The notes beneath the pieces are model-generated. The model saw only the letters and a program-made list of their open reading frames with translations, was not told the origin of the DNA and searched no databases. From Novispirillum itersonii subsp. itersonii ATCC 12639 (GTDB taxonomy: Bacteria > Pseudomonadota > Alphaproteobacteria > Rhodospirillales > Rhodospirillaceae), in assembly GCF_000381985.1 (NCBI RefSeq), contig NZ_KB907338.1, positions 186,001 to 250,000 of the forward strand: a stretch of 64,000 nt of DNA. The letters run 5' to 3'. Every line of letters begins with the position of its first letter. Positions within the stretch are counted from its first letter, which is position 1. The position numbers and the translations under genes are program-made. Positions 1 to 8,393 of the stretch are shown here, piece by piece.

Positions 1-529
1 GGCTGTGATGCTGCCCGCTGATCTCGGCCAGACTGTAGCCGAGGGCCGACAGAAAGTTGTCATTGGCCCATAGCACGGTGCCGTCGATCTTCAGGTGAAT
101 GACCGCCTGCGACCGGTTGATGGCGGCGATCTGTCCTGCCAGATCAAGGGCCTGACGCTTATCTTCGGTTATGTCAGTGGCGATCTTTATCACTTTATAC
201 GGGTGGCCGGAGGCGTCAGAAATCGGCATGTAGGTGCCACGGATCCACACCGGGTTGCCGGACCGGGTCACACGGCGGAACGCCGCCGAAAAAGATTCCC
301 CGGCCCGCAGGCGTTCCCAGAACGTCTTATACTCCGGGCTGTCTTTCTCATCAGATGAGACAAACAGGCTGTGGTGCTGCCCGAGAATATCTTTCAGATC
401 ATACTGCATCAGTGAAAGAAAAATCTGGTTGGCATGCAGAATGCGGCCATTCATATCAAACTCAATCACCGCCTGAGAGCGGTTGATTGCGTCGATGATT
501 TTCCGGTTTTCTTTCAGGGCCTGAAACAT
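1..529 (-). CDS. PAS-domain chemoreceptor/signalling protein, N-terminal part (runs off left edge)
   Basis: The reverse strand reads open from the window edge to an ATG at 529, preceded by GGAAG. About 176 residues are visible. They form two successive PAS modules that both begin with the same phrase, INRSQAVI, followed by G-x-[IV]-L-x-AN and GQHHSLF. The first module ends in a PAC-like stretch (VIKIATDITEDKRQ). Repeated PAS units of this kind are typical of soluble or energy-sensing methyl-accepting chemotaxis proteins, with a C-terminal signalling domain expected beyond the edge. That signalling domain is not seen here, so a PAS-containing diguanylate cyclase or kinase is possible. The duplicated opening phrase suggests the second PAS arose by duplication. 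The chemoreceptor assignment is inference; the PAS domains are clear. Confidence 0.8.
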   Translation of the reverse strand, partial: MFQALKENRKIIDAINRSQAVIEFDMNGRILHANQIFLSLMQYDLKDILGQHHSLFVSSDEKDSPEYKTFWERLRAGESFSAAFRRVTRSGNPVWIRGTYMPISDASGHPYKVIKIATDITEDKRQALDLAGQIAAINRSQAVIHLKIDGTVLWANDNFLSALGYSLAEISGQHHS

Positions 530-874
530 ATTTCTGTACTTCCAACACTGTCTGCCGGGCTGGGGTATAACATGACTGGTATGGCAGGAGATGGCCAGTC
601 AAGAGGGGGGAGCCATGCAGAACAGGGGATACCTGATTTTGCCGACAGTCTTCTTACGCAGGGGGCCGACTTCTTAGATCAGTCTGTGCAGACCCTTGCG
701 CCAGTTTTATGCCGGATCAGCCCCTGATCGATGGCTGGAGCGGGAGGACAGCAGCACGGCTGCATTCTTTTTTCCACTAAAATTTTATGGGTACAGACTG
801 CCCGGCCCGGCAATCTCCTTTGCAGGCGCAGCCTCTCCCTGTCCGCAATGTGGGGTAAAAGATAAATCTGAAGC
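530..874. other. Intergenic stretch with no supported gene
   Basis: About 345 bases lie between the start of the PAS gene and the end of the DeoR gene. The short ORFs here have no recognisable product and overlap one another. A TTGACT hexamer on the reverse strand (around 600) could be a -35 element for the PAS gene, but no well-spaced -10 was found. No clear rho-independent terminator for the DeoR gene is visible. Confidence 0.5.
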
Positions 875-1651
875 CTATGGGGCGGGAATCAGCAGATCGA
901 CGCCTTCAGCGGTCAGGGCGGCAGTGATCTCTTCCGGCGGCGTGGCATCGGTGACCAGCCGGTCAACGCGGTGCCATGGTGCTACCTCGAAAATGCCCCG
1001 CCGCCCGAATTTGGAAGAGTCGGCGAGGATGGTGGTCAGCTCCACCCGGTCCATCATCGCCTGCGCAATCTGTGTTTCCTGAACGTCAAAATCCATCACC
1101 CCTGACGGATCCACTGCCCCAACGGTCAGAAAGGCATGGCGGGCCCGGAAGCGGCCGATCTGTTCCACCGCCAGATGCCCGAGGGATTCACCGGCATCGG
1201 CACCATAGGCCCCGCCGATCAGAAAGACTTTATGGTCGGGATTGGCGGAAACAGTGGCCGCCACCCGGCAGGAATTCGTGATGATCACCAGAGATGGCAG
1301 GCCGATCAGGGCTTCGGCCAATGCCAGCGTGGTGGTGCCGGTGTCAATAAACAGGGCATCGCCGGGGGAAAGCAGGCTGGCGGCAGCATAGGCGATCCGC
1401 CGTTTGGCAGCGGTATTCTCGGCCATGCGGGCGGCGAAGGGGCCTTCTGTCGGCGGTTCGGTGGCGGCGACGGAGCGGGCGCGGGCCCCACCGTGAAATT
1501 TCCGCACTTTTCCCATCTCATCCAGTGCCGTCAGGTCACGGCGGATGGTCTCCCGCGAGACTCCAAGGCGGTCGGCCAGATCGTCAACGCTGATTTCTCC
1601 GGTCTTCAGGACAAGGCGGACAATCTCATCGTGGCGGTCAGCTGGGCGCAT
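875..1651 (-). CDS. DeoR/GlpR-family transcriptional repressor
   Basis: This 258-residue protein has an N-terminal DeoR helix-turn-helix (RHDEIVRLVLKTGEISVDDL, then GVSRETIRRDL at about residues 30-40) and a C-terminal sugar-phosphate sensing domain (DTGTTTLALAEAL, ITNS, GG, ADSSKFGR). I place the start at 1651 because DeoR proteins begin close to the R-x-x-x-I motif; the open frame extends upstream to 1819 without homologous character. It is divergent from the flavoprotein-kinase-permease operon starting at 1867, so it most likely represses that operon and itself through the repeated octamers in between. The effector is probably a phosphorylated product of the FGGY kinase, by analogy with GlpR and glycerol-3-phosphate. 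That analogy is inference. Confidence 0.92.
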   Translation of the reverse strand: MRPADRHDEIVRLVLKTGEISVDDLADRLGVSRETIRRDLTALDEMGKVRKFHGGARARSVAATEPPTEGPFAARMAENTAAKRRIAYAAASLLSPGDALFIDTGTTTLALAEALIGLPSLVIITNSCRVAATVSANPDHKVFLIGGAYGADAGESLGHLAVEQIGRFRARHAFLTVGAVDPSGVMDFDVQETQIAQAMMDRVELTTILADSSKFGRRGIFEVAPWHRVDRLVTDATPPEEITAALTAEGVDLLIPAP

Positions 1652-1747
1652 TGCGGTTTCCGTATGGGCAGGCGGGGCGGCGGGCAGAATGGCACGGTGG
1701 GGCGGCTTACTGCAACCTTTGCAGGAACCGGGGTCTGTTTTTGACTG

Positions 1748-1853
1748 TTCGGTCAATTTGTGGCGGTGTGGTGACCGAAATAAGGCTAAAAAACAGGAAT
1801 CATCTTTACATACGGTCATTGCAAGAATACCGTTCGGTCATTGAGTGACCGTA
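1748..1853. promoter_or_regulatory. Five-copy T[TA]CGGTCA operator cluster
   Basis: The octamer TTCGGTCA or TACGGTCA occurs five times in 106 bases: 1748-1755 (+), 1772-1779 (-), 1811-1818 (+), 1833-1840 (+) and 1846-1853 (-). The first pair and the last pair are inverted repeats. The last copy ends one base before the AGGAGA ribosome-binding site of the 1867 gene. The position between a DeoR-type gene and its divergent operon supports binding by that regulator (inference). Confidence 0.75.
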
Positions 1854-1866
1854 CAGGAGAAATTAG

Positions 1867-3300
1867 GTGAGCTCTCCGGCAGATATGACAAGCCCGGCCC
1901 CGGCGTCATTACCGCCCGGCCCTGTCTTTGACGTTGCTGTCATCGGGGGTGGGGTTGTCGGCTGTGCCGTTGCCCGGCGCTTTGCGCTGGCGGGGGCGCA
2001 GGTCGTCCTGCTGGAAAAGGGCGCGGATATCCTGTCGGGGGCGTCAAAGGCCAACAGTGCAATCCTACACACCGGGTTTGATGCCCCGCCCGGCAGTCTG
2101 GAGCTGGATCTGGTTAAGGCCGGGCGCGAGGAATACCTGTCGATCCGCGACAGCCTGAATCTCCCGCTGGTACACACCACGGCGCTGGTCTGCGCCTGGA
2201 CGGACGCCGAAGCGGCGGCGTTGGAGGGCATTGCCGCGCAGGGGCAACAGAACGGGATCGGCGGTCTGGCGTTGCTGACGGCGGCGCAGGCCCGGGGCCG
2301 GGTGCCGGGGCTGGCCGGGCATCTGGCCGCCGCGCTGGCGGTGGAGGGGGAGCATGTGATCGACCCCTGGTCTGCCCCGCTGGCCTATCTGACGCAGGCA
2401 GTGGCTTTGGGGGCGCAGGTGCTGACCCGGTGCGAGTTGCTGTCCGGGCAGTTTGCCGGGGACTGGGCCCTGCTGACCAGCCGGGGGCAGATCCGTGCCC
2501 GCACGGTCATCAATTGTGCCGGTCTGTTCGGGGATGTGGTGGATCAGCGGCTCGGCTGTGTGCCGGACTTTGAGATCAGACCCCGGAAAGGGCAGTTCGT
2601 GGTGCTGGATAAGGCGGCGGCCCGCCATGTTCCCGCCATTCTGCTGCCGGTTCCCAACGAGATCACCAAGGGGATTGTGGTCTGTCCGACCGCCTTCGGC
2701 AATGTGCTGGTCGGCCCGACGGCAGAAGAGCAGGATGACCGGCTGCGGGCCACGGTCGAAACTGAAACCCTGCGGGCTCTGCTGGATCATGCGGCCCGGA
2801 TCGTGCCGGATCTGAAAGGGATCCCGGTGACGGCGGTTTATGCCGGTCTGCGTCCGGCCAGTGATAAAAAGCCGTACCGTGTTTACAGCCGCCCGCAGCA
2901 CCGCCTGATCACGCTGGGGGGCATCCGTTCCACCGGTCTCAGCGCGGCCCTCGGGCTGGCCCGTCATGCTCTGGATCTGTATGCGGCGTTTGGGGATGTG
3001 CATGTGCCCCCGGCGTCGGTGCCTGCGGTCTCGGTGCCCAATCTGGCTGAAACCCGCGAGCGGGACTGGCAGCGGCCCGACCATGGCAGCATCGTTTGCC
3101 ACTGCGAGCTGGTAACCCGGCGGGAGATCGTCGCCGCTCTGAACAGCCCGCTGCCGCCGGGGGACTTTGGCGGTCTGCGGCGGCGGACCCGGGCCGCGAT
3201 GGGGCGTTGTCAGGGCTTCTACTGTACCGCCGCCCTGGCAGAGCTGACGGCGGGGCGCTTTGCCACCCCGCTGGCCGTCGGGCCGCAGGGAGAACGCTAA
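1867..3300 (+). CDS. GlpA-like FAD-dependent oxidoreductase with C-terminal [2Fe-2S] domain
   Basis: This 477-residue protein resembles the anaerobic glycerol-3-phosphate dehydrogenase/L-2-hydroxyglutarate oxidase group. An N-terminal Rossmann FAD motif (VIGGGVVG, residues 25-32) is followed by the GASKANSAILHTGFDA segment typical of the DAO fold. The C-terminus has a BFD-type iron-sulfur module with Cys411, Cys413, Cys448 and Cys453 (CHC, then C-x4-C). The GTG start at 1867 has AGGAGA six bases upstream. The stop overlaps the next start by one base (TAATG), indicating a translationally coupled pair. The likely reaction is FAD-linked oxidation of the phosphorylated product of the kinase at 4610, passing electrons to the partner flavoprotein. 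The substrate is not determined. Confidence 0.88.
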   Translation: MSSPADMTSPAPASLPPGPVFDVAVIGGGVVGCAVARRFALAGAQVVLLEKGADILSGASKANSAILHTGFDAPPGSLELDLVKAGREEYLSIRDSLNLPLVHTTALVCAWTDAEAAALEGIAAQGQQNGIGGLALLTAAQARGRVPGLAGHLAAALAVEGEHVIDPWSAPLAYLTQAVALGAQVLTRCELLSGQFAGDWALLTSRGQIRARTVINCAGLFGDVVDQRLGCVPDFEIRPRKGQFVVLDKAAARHVPAILLPVPNEITKGIVVCPTAFGNVLVGPTAEEQDDRLRATVETETLRALLDHAARIVPDLKGIPVTAVYAGLRPASDKKPYRVYSRPQHRLITLGGIRSTGLSAALGLARHALDLYAAFGDVHVPPASVPAVSVPNLAETRERDWQRPDHGSIVCHCELVTRREIVAALNSPLPPGDFGGLRRRTRAAMGRCQGFYCTAALAELTAGRFATPLAVGPQGER

Positions 3301-4535
3301 TGGCCGGCAGCAGAAAGACAGAGATGACGGACAGGGATGTGCTGATCATCGGCGGGGGCCCGTCCGGGGTTGCCGCCGGGCTGGAGCTGCGCCGTCAGGG
3401 GGTGACCCGGGTGACCCTGCTGGACCGCGAGCCGACTCTGGGCGGGGCGACCCGGCATTGCCTGCACTCACCGTTCGGAATGCGGGAATTCGGGCGGGTT
3501 TACATCGGGGCGGCCTATGGGCGGCGGCTGGACCGTGAGGCGGCGGCCGCCGGGCTGGATGTGCGGACCGGTCATTCCGTGGTGTCGCTGGGTGAAGAGG
3601 GGGTGGTCACCGTCACCTCGGCGCGGGGAGTGGAAACCCTGTCCGCCCGCCGGGTGCTGGTCACCACCGGGGCGCGGGAGATGCCCCGCGCGGCGCGGCT
3701 GCTGCCGGGGGACCGCCCCGTCGGTATTCTCACCACCGGGGCGTTGCAGGCATTTGTGGCCTTCCATGGGCTGATGCCGTTTCGGCGGCCATTGATTGTC
3801 GGGTCGGAACTGGTGACGCAGTCAGCGGTTCTGACCTGCCTGACCCATGGTGCCCGGCCGGTGGCGGTGGTGGAAGCAGGCCCGCAGGCGCTGGTGCGGG
3901 CACCGCTGGGACTGTTCCCCGGCCTGATGGGGATCCCGTTCTGGCGGAACACGCACATCACCGACATCCGGGGGGGCAGCCGTGTTGAGGCCGTGACCCT
4001 GCTGCGGGACGGTCAGCCGGTGACCGTGGCCTGTGACGGTGTGCTGCTGACCGGCTCGTTTACGCCGGAATCCGCTCTGTTGCTGCCGACCGCGCAAGGG
4101 GTTGATCCCGGCACCGGCGGCCCGGCGGTTGATCAGTCCGGGCGGGGGCGGAACCCGCTGTATTTCGCCGCCGGAAATGTGCTGCGGGCAGTGGAAACCG
4201 GCGGCTGGGCCTTCCGGGAAGGCCGGGCGGTCGGCGCGGCACTGGCGGCTGATCTGCGTGCCGGTGATCCGGTGGCGGGGCCCGTGATTCCGGTGACCCA
4301 CGATGACCCGGTCAAGCTGGTGATGCCGTCGCTGTTGCGGCGTGACAGCGGAATGGCGGCTTTCCGTGACTTTCAGGTGCGGTTCCGGCATCCGGCCTCC
4401 GGCGTGCTGTCGCTGGAGGTGGATGGGCGGGAAGTGTGGCGCCGTAGCGGCCACTGGATGCCGGAACGGCGGGTGCTGATCCCGATCCCCGGGGTAGCCC
4501 TGATGGCGGAGCGGGTACACGTGCGGTTCCGGTAA
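3300..4535 (+). CDS. FAD/NAD(P)-dependent oxidoreductase, partner of the GlpA-like enzyme
   Basis: A 411-residue protein starts at the ATG overlapping the previous stop; the frame is open upstream but inside the preceding gene. It has an N-terminal FAD-binding Rossmann motif (IIGGGPSG, about residues 16-23), a second nucleotide-binding region and the ATP-like GNV segment near residue 295. The last roughly 80 residues, after VIPVTHDDP, form a separate small domain (L-x-V-x-G-x-E-V-W pattern). The family is the pyridine-nucleotide-disulfide-like class found beside GlpA-like proteins in glycerol operons such as that of Thermotoga, where a small DUF1667 protein often follows. No DUF1667 gene is present here. 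It probably re-oxidises the GlpA-like partner. An alternative start at 3324 is possible. Confidence 0.85.
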   Translation: MAGSRKTEMTDRDVLIIGGGPSGVAAGLELRRQGVTRVTLLDREPTLGGATRHCLHSPFGMREFGRVYIGAAYGRRLDREAAAAGLDVRTGHSVVSLGEEGVVTVTSARGVETLSARRVLVTTGAREMPRAARLLPGDRPVGILTTGALQAFVAFHGLMPFRRPLIVGSELVTQSAVLTCLTHGARPVAVVEAGPQALVRAPLGLFPGLMGIPFWRNTHITDIRGGSRVEAVTLLRDGQPVTVACDGVLLTGSFTPESALLLPTAQGVDPGTGGPAVDQSGRGRNPLYFAAGNVLRAVETGGWAFREGRAVGAALAADLRAGDPVAGPVIPVTHDDPVKLVMPSLLRRDSGMAAFRDFQVRFRHPASGVLSLEVDGREVWRRSGHWMPERRVLIPIPGVALMAERVHVRFR

Positions 4536-4609
4536 AGAGCTTTCCGACGGATCGGAAGGCACGTGATCGAAAAATGCTCTGAAGAGCGGCGTGGGGAGGA
4601 GAAGCGCAG

Positions 4610-6016
4610 ATGCGTGTTGCGGCGATTGATCAGGGAACGACATCCACCCGCTGTCTGGTGGTGGAAGATGGCGGCCACTGGCATCTGGCGGCCAGCCGCC
4701 GCCATGCCCAGCATCACCCGGCCCCCGGCTGGGTGGAGCATGATCCCGATGAACTGCTGAAAAACATCCGGGCAGTGCTGGATGCGGCGGGCCGGGTCGA
4801 TGCCATCGCCCTGTCCAATCAGGGGGAAAGCTGTCTGGCATGGGATGCCCGCACCGGGGAGCCCCTGTCGCCGGTGATCGTCTGGCAGGATGCCCGGACA
4901 GCCGATGCCCTTGCCGCCCTGGGGGCGGAGGCGGAGGCAACATCCCGCCGGATCTGCGGTCTGCCGCTGGATCCTTATTTTTCCGCCAGCAAGCTGGCGT
5001 GGCTGCTGGCCCAGTCTCCGGCTGTTGCAGCCGCCCGGCGGGATGGGCGGCTGCGGCTGGGCACCACGGATGCCTTTTTCCTCGACCGGCTGTGCGGATC
5101 CTTCCGGACCGACCGGGCGACGGCCTCCCGCACCGGGCTGATGGATCTGGCGACCGGGGACTGGAGTGACACGCTGTGCGCCCTGCATGGGGTGCCGCGC
5201 GACTGCCTGCCGGAGATAACCGCGGTGGATGCCGGGTTCGGGGATGTCAACGGGGTTCCGGTGCGGGTATCCGTGGTGGATCAGCAGGCTGCGCTGTATG
5301 GCCACAACTGCCGCCTGCCGGGGGACTGCAAGATCACGTTCGGCACCGGGGCTTTTCTGCTGGCGGTCGCCGGGACGGAACGCCCGGACGGTGGCGGACT
5401 GCTGCCGACGGTGGCCTGGGACCGCCGGGCTGACGGTACGGTTTTTGCGGTTGAAGGCGGGGTTTACGACGCCGGGTCGGCGCTGGAATGGGCCCGCACC
5501 ATCGGGCTGTTTTCAGCGATGGAGGAACTGGGCGTGTTTGAAGGGCCGTCCGCCCTCAGCCGGGGGATTGTGTTTGTGCCCGCCCTGTCCGGGCTGGCCG
5601 CCCCCTATTGGGACCGTCACGCCGCCCCGCTGTTTATCGGGATGGACCACGCCACCGACCGCCGTGATCTGGTGCGGGCGGTGCTGGAAGGGATCGCCAT
5701 GCTGACGGTCGGCCTGATCGGTGCCGCCGGGCAGGCGACGCCGCTGGGGCGGGGGATCTCGATTGATGGCGGCCTGTCACAGAGCCCGTATTTCGCCGCG
5801 TTTCTGGCGGCGGCCAGCGGCCGCACCATCACCGTACCGCCGATGCATGAGCTGACCGCCATCGGTCTGGCGGAACTGTGCGGGGTTGATGTCAGCGCCA
5901 TCCGCGCCGGAGCGGCTGTCTTCCCCCCGGACGGAGCCCCCGACATTACGGTGACCGCCGCCGATCATGCCCGTTTTGCCGAAGCCGTGCAGCGGGCCCG
6001 GCAGTGGCGGGGCTGA
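4610..6016 (+). CDS. FGGY-family carbohydrate kinase (glycerol kinase-like)
   Basis: This 468-residue protein has the phosphate-binding loop AIDQGTTSTR near the N-terminus, the VWQDARTAD segment typical of glycerol kinases, the TFGTGAFLL motif, and the C-terminal GLSQSPYFAAFLAAASGR region that matches the FGGY signature. The start ATG has a strong GGGGAGGAG ribosome-binding site. It lies 74 bases after the oxidoreductase pair and is most likely co-transcribed. It is somewhat shorter than typical GlpK (about 500 residues). It should phosphorylate a small polyol in the cytoplasm to make the substrate of the GlpA-like enzyme. Because the associated permease is of the APC amino-acid type, not GlpF, the substrate may not be glycerol. 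Confidence 0.85.
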   Translation: MRVAAIDQGTTSTRCLVVEDGGHWHLAASRRHAQHHPAPGWVEHDPDELLKNIRAVLDAAGRVDAIALSNQGESCLAWDARTGEPLSPVIVWQDARTADALAALGAEAEATSRRICGLPLDPYFSASKLAWLLAQSPAVAAARRDGRLRLGTTDAFFLDRLCGSFRTDRATASRTGLMDLATGDWSDTLCALHGVPRDCLPEITAVDAGFGDVNGVPVRVSVVDQQAALYGHNCRLPGDCKITFGTGAFLLAVAGTERPDGGGLLPTVAWDRRADGTVFAVEGGVYDAGSALEWARTIGLFSAMEELGVFEGPSALSRGIVFVPALSGLAAPYWDRHAAPLFIGMDHATDRRDLVRAVLEGIAMLTVGLIGAAGQATPLGRGISIDGGLSQSPYFAAFLAAASGRTITVPPMHELTAIGLAELCGVDVSAIRAGAAVFPPDGAPDITVTAADHARFAEAVQRARQWRG

Positions 6017-6105
6017 CCCGTACCCCTGTCTGCCACACACCCGTTTTCCCCTTTCCGGTCCCTGCCTTCCTGTCTGGGCGGGACGGACCCTGATGGAGAA
6101 TTCCC

Positions 6106-6465
6106 GTGCGTAAAATCTTCCTCGCCTGCCCGTATGGCCATGCCGACCGCGTGGTGGTTGAGCACCGCTTTCAGGTCTCTAACGCCGTAGCCGCCCGCAT
6201 TGCCCGCAAGGGCTGCGTGATTTTCAGTCAGGTGTCGATGTCGCACCCGATCAACCAGCATCTGGCCGGTCTGGATAAGGCTGCGGTCGGGGCGCTGTGG
6301 GCCCCGATTGATGCTGCTTTCATGGAGATGATGGACGAACTGGTGGTGGTTGACATCCCCGGCTGGCAGGAAAGCGCCGGGGTGGCCCGTGAGATTGAGT
6401 TTTTTAAGTCCAGAGGCCGCCGCGTCAGCCTCTGGAGCGAAATCGAAGCCGAATTCGCTGTCTGA
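6106..6465 (+). CDS. DUF1937-like protein (nucleoside 2-deoxyribosyltransferase fold)
   Basis: A 119-residue protein with the opening MRKIFLACPYGH, the segment CVIFSQVSMSHPI, a buried W-x-x-x-D region and DELVVVDIPGW followed by S-A-G-V-x-x-EI-x-F. This pattern fits DUF1937 proteins, which share the nucleoside 2-deoxyribosyltransferase fold. The start is GTG with TGGAGAA upstream. It sits between the kinase and the permease of the operon. Its job there is unknown; hydrolysis of an N-glycosidic or similar bond in the imported compound is one speculation. Family assignment is by recognised pattern only. Confidence 0.7.
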   Translation: MRKIFLACPYGHADRVVVEHRFQVSNAVAARIARKGCVIFSQVSMSHPINQHLAGLDKAAVGALWAPIDAAFMEMMDELVVVDIPGWQESAGVAREIEFFKSRGRRVSLWSEIEAEFAV

Positions 6466-6494
6466 CGCGCCCAAAAAAACAGGGAGCTTAACCG

Positions 6495-8006
6495 ATGGGA
6501 CAAAACGCCAGCGCGGCCACCGGCAAAGCCGGGGCTACGGGGCATGAGCACGACCGCCTGAAGCGGGACGTGACGCCTTTTCAGTCTTTTGCGGTCGCTT
6601 TCGGCTTTGTGTCGATCGCCACCGGTATTTTCACCGCCTATGGTGCCATGCTGTCCACATCCGGCCCGATGGGGATCTGGACGTGGCCGGTGGTGGTGAT
6701 CGGTCAGCTGATGGTGGCCTTCATTCTGGGGTCGCTGTCGGCGCGGATTCCGGTTACCGGATATGTGTATCAATGGATTTCCCGCATTACCAACCCGGTG
6801 TTCGGCTGGATTATGGGGTGGATCAGCTTCACATTTCTGGCGGTGGTGCTGTGCGCGGTGGATTACACCATTGCCTCGACGGTGCTGCCGGTGATGCTTG
6901 CCTACGAAAGCACCGCCAATCTGGCCTGGGGGATCACCGCCGGGGTCATTGCGGTACAGGCACTGATGATCGCCTTCTCCACCCGTTTCACCCAGCGTTT
7001 CAATGCGGTGGCGGTGACCATTCAGCTGATCGGGATGATCGGTCTGGTGGTGTTGCTGTTCGGGGCCGGGGCGCTGACAGACAGTCTGCAGTTCTCCAAC
7101 CTGTTCAGCCGGGGGCCGGTGGCGGCGGAGGGGTATTTCTCCTTCGGGACGCTGACCGGGGCCGGGCCGTGGGTGATGGGGACCCTGCTGGGGGCATTCA
7201 CCATCGTCGGCTTTGAGTCGGCGGCCAATCTGGCGGAAGAAACCCGGGAACCGGCCGTGGTGGTGCCCAAGGCGATGTGGCAGGCGGTGCTGAGTCTGGG
7301 GGTGATCGGCATGCTGTTCCTGATCGCCGTCACTGCTCTGCTGGGTGATCCGTCGGTGGTCAACACATCAGCGACACCAATTGCCGATGTCATCAACCGT
7401 GTGCTGGGGCCGGTGGTCGGCAACCTGCTGCTGGTGATGGTGGTGATCTCCATCTTCTCCTGTGGGCTGGTGATTCTGTTGTCCGGCACCCGTCTGGTGT
7501 GGGCAATGTCGCGGGATGAGCGGTTTCCCGGCTGGCAGATGTTCCACAAGATCAGCCACAGCCTGCACACCCCGGTTAATGCCACGGTGTTCGTCGCCCT
7601 GACCGGCCAGGTGATTCTCGCGCTGTTCTCGCAGGAAACCGATGCCCTGTTTGCCCTGTTCTCCGCCGCCACCCTGCTGCCCGCCATCATTTATGCGGTG
7701 ACGGTGCTGATGTATGCGGTTAAGCGTCATGATCTGCCGCCCAGCCGGGGGTTTACCCTTGGTGCGTGGGAAGTGCCGGTGCTGGTGCTGGCCCTGATCT
7801 GGCTGGTGTTTGAGCTGTCGCTGTTCCGCGACGCGTCTTTCGCCAAGCCCTGGGCCTATGTGGCGGTGATGTTTGCGATCGGTGCCGTCTATCTGATCTA
7901 TCTTCTGGTGTCACGCGGGGGGCCGCAGGCGCTGAAGATGCCGGATCTGATCGCTATTGATGCCATTCTTGACGCTGATAAAGGCGAGGATCTGGAAAAC
8001 GGCTGA
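6495..8006 (+). CDS. APC-superfamily permease
   Basis: This 503-residue, highly hydrophobic protein has about 12 predicted membrane segments. It has the APC pattern: an N-terminal FGFVSIATGIFTAYG helix, a G-x-M-G-W-I-S-F-T-F segment, and GFESAANLAEETREPAVVVPKA, the conserved region after the sixth helix. It starts 29 bases after the DUF1937 gene and is the last gene before a terminator at 8056. It likely imports the operon's substrate across the inner membrane, driven by an ion gradient. APC members usually carry amino acids, amines or related compounds, which is unusual for a locus whose enzymes look glycerol-like. Confidence 0.88.
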   Translation: MGQNASAATGKAGATGHEHDRLKRDVTPFQSFAVAFGFVSIATGIFTAYGAMLSTSGPMGIWTWPVVVIGQLMVAFILGSLSARIPVTGYVYQWISRITNPVFGWIMGWISFTFLAVVLCAVDYTIASTVLPVMLAYESTANLAWGITAGVIAVQALMIAFSTRFTQRFNAVAVTIQLIGMIGLVVLLFGAGALTDSLQFSNLFSRGPVAAEGYFSFGTLTGAGPWVMGTLLGAFTIVGFESAANLAEETREPAVVVPKAMWQAVLSLGVIGMLFLIAVTALLGDPSVVNTSATPIADVINRVLGPVVGNLLLVMVVISIFSCGLVILLSGTRLVWAMSRDERFPGWQMFHKISHSLHTPVNATVFVALTGQVILALFSQETDALFALFSAATLLPAIIYAVTVLMYAVKRHDLPPSRGFTLGAWEVPVLVLALIWLVFELSLFRDASFAKPWAYVAVMFAIGAVYLIYLLVSRGGPQALKMPDLIAIDAILDADKGEDLENG

Positions 8007-8055
8007 CATCCCGGCCATCCGGCCTGAAAAAATATCAGTCCAGCTGAACAGCCTG

Positions 8056-8087
8056 ACCGGCGCGGGACCCTCCGCGCCGGTTTTCTT
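8056..8087 (+). terminator. Rho-independent terminator of the 1867-8006 operon
   Basis: A perfect 10-bp stem (ACCGGCGCGG at 8056-8065 pairing with 8072-8081) with a six-base loop is followed by TTTCTTT. It lies 50 bases after the permease stop. Confidence 0.85.
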
Positions 8088-8159
8088 TCAGCCCCGTCCA
8101 GACAGGTTGCGGACTCGTCTAGGCCGGCAAATGTGACGGTCCGCCGCTGAAAGATGACA

Positions 8160-8177
8160 CTGTAACAATTCCGACAC
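8160..8177 (+). promoter_or_regulatory. Distal Pho-box-like element upstream of pstS
   Basis: CTGTAAC (8160-8166) is followed by the AT spacer AATT and CCGACAC (8171-8177). This fits the 7+4+7 direct-repeat layout of PhoB sites (CTGTCAC-type half-sites). The first half-site is a strong match and the second a partial one (5 of 7). Confidence 0.5.
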
Positions 8178-8240
8178 CGGAAAAAGGGGCGAAAATGAAG
8201 AAATTTATGGCCTAAGTCATTGAAAATAAACGATATAAGA

Positions 8241-8269
8241 TTGTAATATTACCTTAACATTTGTGTCAC
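8241..8269 (+). promoter_or_regulatory. Proximal triple Pho box upstream of pstS
   Basis: Three heptamers in 11-bp register are separated by AT-only spacers: TTGTAAT (8241-8247), CCTTAAC (8252-8258) and GTGTCAC (8263-8269). This is the periodic arrangement bound by PhoB. It lies about 125 bases before pstS, whose operon encodes PhoB, so phosphate-starvation control with positive autoregulation is the natural reading. Confidence 0.7.
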
Positions 8270-8393
8270 AAAGACGACGCCGTTCATCACTAGAGTGCGC
8301 CCTGTCAGACGGATAGCCCACCGGCCCGCTGACACGGATTTTCCCCGAGCCCCCTTACCCAACATGGGCTCGCTGGACTAACTGGAGGCACTC

